DNA of 64,000 bases from NCBI GenBank assembly GCA_028293725.1, contig JAQGOE010000190.1, positions 54,290 to 118,289 of the forward strand, read 5' to 3'. The notes beneath the pieces are model-generated. The model was not told the DNA's origin. It did not search any database and worked only from the letters and a program-made list of their open reading frames with translations. The stretch is from Gammaproteobacteria bacterium. Lineage in GTDB: Bacteria; Pseudomonadota; Gammaproteobacteria; Steroidobacterales; Steroidobacteraceae. This document shows positions 16,683 through 23,918 of the stretch, piece by piece. Position 1 is the stretch's first letter. Each line of letters opens with the position of its first letter. A program made the position numbers and the translations under genes.

Positions 16683-17150
16683 TCAGGCCGCGTTTTGCAG
16701 CATGCGGCTCAAAAAGCTTTCGAGCTGTCGGGCCTCGGCTTCCGAGAAACCGCGCAGAAACCGATTCACCACGCCCATCGACACCGCACGCATGCGCGGG
16801 TAGGCGCGAGTACCCTCTTCCGTGAGCTCGAGATAGACCACACGACGGTCTTCGGGACGGCGATTGCGGCGGATGAGACCCTTGCTCTCGAGCCGGTCGA
16901 TCATGCGAGTCATGGCGCCGGCATCGTATGAAATGCCCTTGCAGAGGTCCGAGGCGGACTTGGCCGTCTCCGCCAGCGCCAGCGCGGCAATCACGATGAA
17001 TTGCGCCGAGCTGATTTCCAGGGCAGACAACTCTGCGTCGGCTTCGAGAGCCTTATCGAGGGCAGCCAGCATCTCTGTGCGGACGCGGCTCAGGAGGTGC
17101 CCGACACCCATGCGGGGTTGGTAGGTTTCTATGTCGTAGACGTCAGCCAA
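16683..17150 (-). CDS. MarR-family transcriptional repressor
   Basis: The 155-residue winged-helix protein has the recognition helix ISYDAGAMTRMIDRLESKGL and wing NRRPEDRRVVYLELTEEG, as in MarR and EmrR. Dimerisation helices lie at both ends. MarR proteins bind palindromes near their own promoter and release DNA on binding drugs or phenolics. It is the first gene of marR-emrA-emrB, so it is probably the repressor of the pump. The start at 17150 is TTG with GGAG upstream; an ATG 13 codons later (17111) is possible. Confidence 0.88.
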   Translation of the reverse strand: MADVYDIETYQPRMGVGHLLSRVRTEMLAALDKALEADAELSALEISSAQFIVIAALALAETAKSASDLCKGISYDAGAMTRMIDRLESKGLIRRNRRPEDRRVVYLELTEEGTRAYPRMRAVSMGVVNRFLRGFSEAEARQLESFLSRMLQNAA

Positions 17151-17193
17151 ATCTCACGCTCCATGCGCCTCCCACCACGGGAGCATGGTCCGC

Positions 17194-17222
17194 AAGATAC
17201 TTGCCTAGGCTGTATTTGTCAA
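17194..17222 (-). promoter_or_regulatory. marR-emrAB promoter with operator in the spacer
   Basis: On the minus strand TTGACA (17217-17222) and TATCTT (17194-17199) are separated by exactly 17 bases, a near-consensus sigma-70 promoter. The spacer contains the palindrome GCCTAGGC (17203-17210), which also occurs before emrA. A repressor bound here would block RNA polymerase. The leader between promoter and start can also fold (CCATGC with GCATGG). Confidence 0.6.
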
Positions 17223-17249
17223 GGCATTAGCTGCCCACGCAGTGCAGCA

Positions 17250-17999
17250 TTACGGAGAGGCGGCAGAGCCTCCCGCTTTGCGCCCAATAAAGAGGTAATA
17301 CGGGACATTGAGACCAGGTAGATAAGGCAGCGCACCCTGCCGCTCGAGCCGGACGTGGTCGGGCATCGCGTCCGTAAGCGCCTCGAGATGCTCGGGGGAA
17401 AGCCTCACACCATCATGCGCAAACCAGCGCCTCCAGAGCCAGCGCTCCCACGCGGCATGCCGGACGAATCCGGCACGGGGCTTCCGCGCAGACACATAAA
17501 AATCCACAACGCCGAGCGTACCGCCGGGCTTCAGCATCGACATCGCGTTATTCACTGCCGCCTGCCAGTCGTCGATCATGGTGAGCGCGTACGATAAGAA
17601 CACGCAATCGACCGGCTCAGCGGGTCGGTACCTCGTCACGTCACCTTCCACGAGTTCAACGTTCCGATGCACCCGGGCGCGGGAGCGCGCTTGTTCCAAC
17701 AATGCGGGACACAGATCTACGAGCGTGTAGCGCTCGAGCCGCTGCATCCGCCGCCCGAATCGATCGATGTTGGAACCCGTCCCCCCGCCCAATTCGACGA
17801 CGACAGCGCCTTGCGGAGTCGTCAGTCTATCGATGAGCTCGGCACGACCGTGAAGAAGCCGCGCACGGAACGCGTCGTAACGGGTGGCCTGAGGCGCATA
17901 GAACGCCTGCAAACGTTCGGCGGCAGTACCGACTCGGGACTGCCCGCGCAACATCTGCCAAAGAACACGGGAATCGGCTATCAGGTCACGCGGGGACAT
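17250..17999 (-). CDS. btaB: Betaine-lipid N-methyltransferase BtaB
   Basis: The product is a class I SAM-dependent methyltransferase: motif I VVVELGGGTGSN, acidic strand YTLVDLCPALLEQA, then VEGDVTRY and VFLSYALTMIDDW. It directly follows btaA, whose product makes diacylglyceryl-homoserine; BtaB then adds three methyl groups to give the betaine lipid DGTS. The start at 17999 overlaps the 3' end of btaA by 14 bases and matches the usual protein start (MSPRDLIADSR); an ATG at 18068 lies deep inside btaA. Membrane-associated lipid synthesis is inferred from the pairing. Confidence 0.85.
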   Translation of the reverse strand: MSPRDLIADSRVLWQMLRGQSRVGTAAERLQAFYAPQATRYDAFRARLLHGRAELIDRLTTPQGAVVVELGGGTGSNIDRFGRRMQRLERYTLVDLCPALLEQARSRARVHRNVELVEGDVTRYRPAEPVDCVFLSYALTMIDDWQAAVNNAMSMLKPGGTLGVVDFYVSARKPRAGFVRHAAWERWLWRRWFAHDGVRLSPEHLEALTDAMPDHVRLERQGALPYLPGLNVPYYLFIGRKAGGSAASP

Positions 18000-19176
18000 C
18001 GCAGATATGGAATCCAGCGTAAGTGTGCACCCGATCCTGTCGCGACAGCTCGCGAGCCAAGTCTTCATGGAACGAGAGATGCTCGGTGAGCTTCACTCCT
18101 TCCACGGAGATCGTATCCAGGTACTTGGGGCGGGAGTGGGCGCTACGGAAGATCACGCGAGCACGCGGGGCGGCGTGGGCGAGAATCTCGCGCCACTCCT
18201 CGACCAGCGCCTGCGGATAGTGGCTGGCCATCCAGTCCATGTGATCCAACAGTACAAACTTTGAAACGCGCTCTTCGGAGCCCCGCAGAAAATCGGTCAC
18301 CGTGGAGGTGTGCGGCACGATCCTGTCGACGAGACCGCCTTTGAGCGCAGCGAAGTTATCTTCTCGCAGGTACTCGGGGCAACAGGCTCTCGTGTAGCGG
18401 CCGTAGAGATACAGACGCCAGAAATAGTTGTTCCAGATGGGGAGTTGCCGAAGTACATACTCCAACGACTCACGCACGTAACCCGCCACACCGCCGGCGT
18501 GTTGCGCCTCGATCTCGCGACGCTGGGGATGGGGTACGCCGAGCAGGCTGAGCGTAAATTGACGCGACAACGTCCATCGCATCGTCGGACCCCACATCTC
18601 TGAGGCGACACGCTCATCATAAATAGCGCGCTGCTCGTCGAGCGAACTGGCGCCGAACAGGGCGCGTACGTGCCGGCCGAGCCGCGGGCGCAAGGCCAGA
18701 TAGGCTTTGAAACCGCAAGCTACCAGACCGGACAGGCCGTGAAAGTAGAAACTGCCCCGTTTGCCGGCGAACCATTCGACGCGCTTATCCCAGTAGCCGC
18801 GCGCGAAGTCGGAGAGCTGATCACGCAGATGACGGCTATACAACGTCGGAAACGCGGGATGACAGCCTTCACCGAAGACACTGAAGAAGTCATCGAACTC
18901 GAGGGCGCGAACGCCGGCGACTTTGAGCTCGAGGAGCGCGGTCTGGCGCGGATTCGCGTCGACGGCGTGGATGCGCTTTGGCGCCAGTAGCGCGTAATCG
19001 AGGACGTTGCAGCCGGCGCTCGTAATGACGAGCAACACATCTTCCGGAGTGAGGTTGAACGCCTGTCTATCGACCGCGGGATCCTCCCAGCAGGTGTTGT
19101 AGACGAGGGAGCTCGCGTAAAGAGTCCGAAATAGACGCTCATCGAGCCGATCGGACAATGTCGATGTTTTTTGCAA
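17986..19176 (-). CDS. btaA: Diacylglycerol 3-amino-3-carboxypropyltransferase BtaA
   Basis: The 396-residue protein belongs to the BtaA family (DUF3419). It shows the hallmark YNTCWEDPAVD near the N-terminus, the SAM-binding stretch VLLVITSAGCNVLDYALL and VDANPRQTALLELK, and the later FVLLDHMDWM. BtaA transfers the aminocarboxypropyl group of SAM to diacylglycerol, the first step of betaine-lipid (DGTS) synthesis. In bacteria these phosphorus-free lipids replace phospholipids during phosphate limitation. The start at 19176 is TTG, the only plausible initiator near the conserved N-terminus. I see no Pho box upstream. Confidence 0.92.
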   Translation of the reverse strand: MQKTSTLSDRLDERLFRTLYASSLVYNTCWEDPAVDRQAFNLTPEDVLLVITSAGCNVLDYALLAPKRIHAVDANPRQTALLELKVAGVRALEFDDFFSVFGEGCHPAFPTLYSRHLRDQLSDFARGYWDKRVEWFAGKRGSFYFHGLSGLVACGFKAYLALRPRLGRHVRALFGASSLDEQRAIYDERVASEMWGPTMRWTLSRQFTLSLLGVPHPQRREIEAQHAGGVAGYVRESLEYVLRQLPIWNNYFWRLYLYGRYTRACCPEYLREDNFAALKGGLVDRIVPHTSTVTDFLRGSEERVSKFVLLDHMDWMASHYPQALVEEWREILAHAAPRARVIFRSAHSRPKYLDTISVEGVKLTEHLSFHEDLARELSRQDRVHTYAGFHICDVPA

Positions 19177-19420
19177 CGTTCAGTCTGTCACGGCCATGAA
19201 TTCATGAACGGTACTGAGCGGTGGTGAACGATCTGTTACTGAATTGTGACGAACAGAAGACGCCTTACCAGCCGGCCAGGGGCCGGACGGCCAGTTGCGT
19301 GATCCGTGAACCGACGCACACTCAGCGGACGCGGCGGCGGTCGAGGCCCCGCGCCCGGCGGCCCACGCAGAGTCCCGTTACTTCCCGGTGCGCATGGTCG
19401 CGGCATTCCCGCCTAGTCCG

Positions 19421-19426
19421 TATAAT
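19421..19426 (+). promoter_or_regulatory. Probable -10 element of the 19459 gene
   Basis: A perfect TATAAT lies 33 bases before the ATG at 19459. No good -35 hexamer is seen 17 bases upstream, so this is a partial promoter call. Confidence 0.4.
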
Positions 19427-19458
19427 CGGCGCCCTTACAACGCCGAGATGGAGTTCCG

Positions 19459-19785
19459 ATGCCCACCGATCCCAGACGAGACGCGGTCCAGAAGTTGAAG
19501 TGGGCTTGGGACAAAAGGAAATACCTGTGGGATCACTACGCTCGCACCGGAACCCGATCCGACCATCTTGCTGCGACACAGTCGGATAAGGCGGTACATG
19601 CTGCCCTGAAGCTCGTCGGCAAACTTTACGGCCGGGACGGGGATTCATTGGGCCGTGATCTGTCGGACACCGGAACAGTGGAAGAAACCATGAAGTTTCT
19701 CGACGTGACCTCGAAGCCCAAAGAGCATTGGCCAGCGCCGGCAACTGCCCTTGCTGCGGACTTGGAAGCTAAGAAGATAGCTTAG
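19459..19785 (+). CDS. Conserved-looking hypothetical protein, 108 residues
   Basis: I do not recognise the family. The small soluble protein is rich in Lys, Asp and Ala, begins PTDPRRDAVQKLKWAWDKRK and ends AADLEAKKIA. It has no membrane segment and no cysteine. GGAG at six bases before the ATG and a TATAAT upstream support expression. It sits between the divergent btaAB genes and tRNA-Pro and is transcribed alone. Confidence 0.7.
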   Translation: MPTDPRRDAVQKLKWAWDKRKYLWDHYARTGTRSDHLAATQSDKAVHAALKLVGKLYGRDGDSLGRDLSDTGTVEETMKFLDVTSKPKEHWPAPATALAADLEAKKIA

Positions 19786-19825
19786 CGAGGACCGGCGGAG
19801 AGGCCGAAAACGTCAATGATTTCAA

Positions 19826-19902
19826 TGGTCGGGGCGACAGGATTTGAACCTGCGACATCTACGTCCCAAACGTAGCGCTCTACCAGTCTGAGCTACGCCC
19901 CG
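19826..19902 (-). tRNA. tRNA-Pro (anticodon UGG)
   Basis: The minus strand gives acceptor CGGGGCG/CGCCCCG, anticodon stem CTACG/CGTAG with loop TTTGGGA (anticodon TGG), T arm GGTTCAAATCC and an encoded CCA. All arms pair well. Confidence 0.97.
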
Positions 19903-19946
19903 TCTAGCGGACGCGCAGTATACGCTATAAGCCCGACCAGCCGATG

Positions 19947-22262
19947 TCAGGTGGGACCCACGGCGTTGAAGCCATCGACCGGTATCGGGTTGGCGTTCAC
20001 CCGCACCAGCAGTTGCTCGAACTCCGGCCGTGGAATGGCCCGGCTGTGCAGGAATCCCTGCGACTCATCGCAGCCGGCGCGTGCGAGGTAGTCGAGCTGG
20101 CCTTGAGTCTCGACACCCTCGGCCACCGTCGTCATGTCGAACGCATGCGCGAGATCGATGATTGTCGCCACCAGCGTACCGCTTCTGCGGTCATCGGGCA
20201 GACGGCGGGTAAAGACCCGGTCGATCTTGAGTGTGTCGATGGGCAACTCGGAGAGGCGCGCCAGCGAAGAATAGCCGGTACCGAAATCGTCAATGGCGAT
20301 CCGGATGCCGGCATTGCGCATCGCGCGCAATGCCCGCACGCACGACGAAGAATCGCCCATCAGCGCGCCCTCGGTCACTTCTATATCGATGCCCCAGCCG
20401 GCACCATCAGTCAGCGCGCCCACGGCTAGCACGACCTCGTGCTCGAAGCCACGCCGCCGCAATTCGCTCGGTGAAATATTTACGGCCACCCTGACAGGAG
20501 GCAGCCCCGCCCGGCGCCAGTCCCGGCAATCCGACGCCGCCCTGTTCAGGGCCCACGCGCCGATGGCCGGCATCAAACCCGCCGACTCCAGAATGGGCAG
20601 AAATCCCGCGGGCGCCATCAGGCCGCGCTCCGGATCCCGCCAGCGCAGCAGCGCCTCGGCGCTTTCGATCCTGCCATCGCGCAGCCGGATCTTGGGTTGG
20701 TAGTGCAACTCGAACTGGTCGGTGCCTAACGCCGCGCGCAACCGATGCTCCATTCTCACTCGCGCGGCCAACGCCGAATTCATCTCGAGGCGATGATGCA
20801 GATACGGCTCGCCGGAAGTTTTCGCCTCTTTCAGCGCGGCTTCCGCGTTCTGTACGAGTTGGTTCGGCTCGCGCCCGTTGTCCGGATAAAAAGCGAAGCC
20901 GCACTTCACCGTCACTGCAATCTCACGGTTGTCGACCACGAACGGCTGCTCGAACACCCGAATGACGTCCCGGTGGATCTCGTGCATATCACGATCGGTG
21001 TCACGTTCCAACGGGAAGACGTACACGAACGTGCCGCCTCCCAGGTGGGCCAAACTCTCCGTGTCCGGATATTGAGTCTTCAACCGGCCGGCAACGGACT
21101 GCAACAGCCGGTCGCCCGCGGGACGCCCGAAGGAATCGTTGGTCACACTCAGATGATCGATATCGAACACCACCACGGCGAGCCGGGGCGGCCGCTCGGT
21201 CCCCCGCACCAGCCGCCTGCCCAGCCGCTCACAGAACAACGCGCGGTTGGCGAGGCCCGTCAGCGGATCGAAAAAATTCAGGAAGTGGACCGCGTCCTTC
21301 TTCTCGAGATACTGCATGGCGAACGACAGGCTGCCCGCGACTTCGTTGAGCAGCTGCAACTCGTCAGGACCCATGAGGCTGGACTCGGCCCCGCCGACCA
21401 TGAAGGCACCGATCGTTGTCTGATCAACACGCAACGGCAGACAGGCCAGCGAGCGGATCCCGCACGCAAGCATCTCCTCCCTGCCGGCAACAGGGAGCGT
21501 CGTCGTCAAGAGATCGTCGCACACGACCGCTTCACCACTGCGTATGACCCGACCCGTGAGACTCGTGTCCGCCCCTTCCGAAGAGGCCACCCTGAAAATC
21601 TCGTTCGGGATGGCGTCGAGAGGCACACCACCGGCCGCGACGGACCGCGCCGTCCGCGTCACCGGATCGATCGTCGCGATCATGGCGACGGAGTAGCCAC
21701 CGAGCTCGTTCGCAAGCCGACACGCCTCATTCAGAAATGTGTTCCGATCCGCAGTCCTCAGCACGGCCGCGTTGATTGCCGACAGCATCTGCAGAGCGCC
21801 GGTCACACGTTGCGCGCGACGCTCTGCTATCCGGCTCGCCCGGCGCAACTCCGCCTCAGCGAGCGCGCGCTTCACGGCGGGCACGAGCCGCATCGGATTC
21901 GACTTCAACACGTAGTCGACCGCCCCGCGGCGCAGAGCCTCGATGGCGCGCTCTTCTCCAATCGTGCCCGATAAGAAAATGAAGGGTACGTCCGGAGCCA
22001 CCTGGGCCGCGGTGGCCAACGCGGCCATGCCGTCGAAGCCCGGCAGACTGAAATCCGACAGAATGAAATTCGGAGTGCGCTCCTGCAACGCGCTCCGGAG
22101 TTCGTCCTCGCCCGTCACGATTCGGTAGCGGCAGCGAAATCCGCCTTGCGTGAGGCGCCAGATGGCGAGCTCAGCGTCGGGCATCGAGTCCTCGATCATC
22201 AGAACATCGAGATCGAAGTGCTCCGAGTCCCTGGGTGCTAGTGCGTTCGCATTCATCGCCAA
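19947..22262 (-). CDS. Receiver-GAF-GGDEF-EAL cyclic-di-GMP phosphodiesterase
   Basis: The 771-residue protein has a receiver domain (about 19-135; phospho-acceptor in ILSDFSLPGFDG), a GAF domain (about 165-310), a GGDEF domain (about 325-485) and an EAL domain (about 500-755). The GGDEF signature is replaced by HLGGGTF, so cyclase activity is unlikely. The EAL domain keeps EALLRW, VAVNISPSEL, IEVTEG, IDDFGTGYSSL, LKIDRVF and EGVETQ, so it should degrade c-di-GMP, perhaps with GTP regulation from the degenerate GGDEF. It is the last gene of the minus-strand signalling cluster that starts with the TonB receptor, 9 bases after the hybrid kinase. It is probably its output. Confidence 0.9.
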   Translation of the reverse strand: MAMNANALAPRDSEHFDLDVLMIEDSMPDAELAIWRLTQGGFRCRYRIVTGEDELRSALQERTPNFILSDFSLPGFDGMAALATAAQVAPDVPFIFLSGTIGEERAIEALRRGAVDYVLKSNPMRLVPAVKRALAEAELRRASRIAERRAQRVTGALQMLSAINAAVLRTADRNTFLNEACRLANELGGYSVAMIATIDPVTRTARSVAAGGVPLDAIPNEIFRVASSEGADTSLTGRVIRSGEAVVCDDLLTTTLPVAGREEMLACGIRSLACLPLRVDQTTIGAFMVGGAESSLMGPDELQLLNEVAGSLSFAMQYLEKKDAVHFLNFFDPLTGLANRALFCERLGRRLVRGTERPPRLAVVVFDIDHLSVTNDSFGRPAGDRLLQSVAGRLKTQYPDTESLAHLGGGTFVYVFPLERDTDRDMHEIHRDVIRVFEQPFVVDNREIAVTVKCGFAFYPDNGREPNQLVQNAEAALKEAKTSGEPYLHHRLEMNSALAARVRMEHRLRAALGTDQFELHYQPKIRLRDGRIESAEALLRWRDPERGLMAPAGFLPILESAGLMPAIGAWALNRAASDCRDWRRAGLPPVRVAVNISPSELRRRGFEHEVVLAVGALTDGAGWGIDIEVTEGALMGDSSSCVRALRAMRNAGIRIAIDDFGTGYSSLARLSELPIDTLKIDRVFTRRLPDDRRSGTLVATIIDLAHAFDMTTVAEGVETQGQLDYLARAGCDESQGFLHSRAIPRPEFEQLLVRVNANPIPVDGFNAVGPT

Positions 22263-22271
22263 CCGTCCCGC

Positions 22272-23918
22272 TCACGCCCCCGCGGCTGTGGCCGCGGTCA
22301 GCGGCAGGCTGAAGTAAAACGTTGCACCCTGCTGCGGCATGCTCTCGGCCCAGGTCCTTCCCCCGTGGCGACGCACAATCCGATGCACGATGGACAAGCC
22401 AATCCCCGTCCCCTCGAAGTCGTTCTGCGAATGGAGGCGTTGAAACACCCCAAACAGACGATCCGCGTACTGCATGTCGAATCCCACTCCATTGTCCCTT
22501 ACAAAGTACACTTGCTCGGCAGGCTCGCGCAAAGCGCCGATCTCGATATGGGCGTGGGCCCGACGCGCCGTGAACTTGAGCGCATTCGAGATCAGGTTAG
22601 TAAAGACCTGCTCGAGTAACGGGCCGTCGGCCACGCAATCGGGCAGCTCGCCGATCTGCAGTTGCACGCTGCGGCCCTGCAACTGATCCTGGAAGTTGGC
22701 CACGACGCGGCGCACGACTGCGCTCATCTGGACAGAGCGTGTCTGCAGCGGCTGGCGACTGAAGCGCGCAAATCGCAGCAGGCCCTCGATGAGCTGGTTC
22801 ATGTGGGCGGCGCCGGCCCGGACCTTGTCCAGAATGCGACGGCCTTCCGGGGGTATGCCGGCACCGAACTCATCGAAGTACATCTGACAAAACCCATCGA
22901 CGGCGCGCAACGGCGCGCGTAGATCGTGCGAAACCGAATACGAGAAGGCTTCGAGATCGGCGTTGGCCGCCTGGAGCTCCTGGGTTCTGTCATGCACGCG
23001 CTGTTCGAGCTCATGATTCAGCGTACGCAGTTGGGTCAGGAGAGACGCTGCCTCGAAGGCCGCAGCCGCTGTGCTGGCCAGAATGTCCAGCGCCTTTATC
23101 TGTCCCGGGGTCAGGCGTCGTTGTGTCGCCTGGGAGCTGAACCTGAGAATGCCGTAGAAGTTACCGCCGGCCACGATCGGCAGTGCCACTCCTGCCTGCT
23201 CACCCGGGAAGGGCGGCGAGAAGACCGTCCCGGGAGCATCGCCCGCGCTCCACGCCGACAACTCCTCTCGCGCGGCCGCAATCCAGCGCACGATCGACGC
23301 GTCGATCGGAAGGCGCTCTCCCACCGGCCAGTGAGTGCCAACTCCGTCCATTCCAGTCACCCGCAGTTCACGACCCTCCTCGGTCGGCACCAGTATACTA
23401 ACCGCGCCGGCATCGCTCTGCCGGGCCGCAGCCGCGGCCGTCCGCTGCACGATCTCGTCATGAGACAGACCCAGTGTGATCGCCCGCGACAGCTCGTAGA
23501 TAGAGACGGCCTCACGCAATTGGATGTTTTCCGTCTGCAGACGGCGCGTCTCCAGGGCGCGCGTGAGCACCGGCAAGAGGTTGTCGAGCCGGAACGGCTT
23601 GAGAACATAATCCTGTGCACCATCGCGCAATGCCTTCACGGCCGTGTCGATAGTGCCGTGTCCCGTCATCACGATTCCGGCCAGGTTGCGGTCGATCTCA
23701 TGGGCCGAGCGCAGCAACGCGATACCGTCCATCTCCGGCATCATCAGATCGGTGAGCAGGAGATCGAACTGCCGCTCGCGCAACTTCGCGAGAGCCTCGC
23801 GGGCGGAGGTGAACCCGGTGGTTGCATACCCTTCCGTCTGCAGCGTGTTGCACAGAGCGGTCATCAACGCCGTTTCATCGTCCACGATGAGCAGGCGCGC
23901 AATGGGCGAGTTAATCAC
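22272..23918 (-). CDS. Receiver-GAF-histidine kinase
   Basis: The 548-residue soluble protein has an N-terminal receiver domain (LLIVDDE, LLTDLMMPEMDG, KPF triad), a GAF domain at about 150-300, a coiled-coil linker, HisKA with SYSVSHDLRAPL, and HATPase_c motifs NLISNALKFT, DNGVGFD and GTGIGLSIVHRI. It should receive phosphate from a kinase through the receiver and control its own kinase output, a phytochrome-kinase-like layout without a membrane sensor. Its start overlaps the stop of the upstream CHASE8 kinase as ATGA, so the two are translationally coupled. The following c-di-GMP gene has a receiver that could be its target. Confidence 0.9.
   Translation of the reverse strand: MINSPIARLLIVDDETALMTALCNTLQTEGYATTGFTSAREALAKLRERQFDLLLTDLMMPEMDGIALLRSAHEIDRNLAGIVMTGHGTIDTAVKALRDGAQDYVLKPFRLDNLLPVLTRALETRRLQTENIQLREAVSIYELSRAITLGLSHDEIVQRTAAAAARQSDAGAVSILVPTEEGRELRVTGMDGVGTHWPVGERLPIDASIVRWIAAAREELSAWSAGDAPGTVFSPPFPGEQAGVALPIVAGGNFYGILRFSSQATQRRLTPGQIKALDILASTAAAAFEAASLLTQLRTLNHELEQRVHDRTQELQAANADLEAFSYSVSHDLRAPLRAVDGFCQMYFDEFGAGIPPEGRRILDKVRAGAAHMNQLIEGLLRFARFSRQPLQTRSVQMSAVVRRVVANFQDQLQGRSVQLQIGELPDCVADGPLLEQVFTNLISNALKFTARRAHAHIEIGALREPAEQVYFVRDNGVGFDMQYADRLFGVFQRLHSQNDFEGTGIGLSIVHRIVRRHGGRTWAESMPQQGATFYFSLPLTAATAAGA

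Noticed and set aside
21000..21200. Active diguanylate cyclase in the receiver-GAF-GGDEF-EAL protein
   Set aside because: The signature reads HLGGGTF rather than a GGDEF or GGEEF motif, so cyclase activity is not supported.
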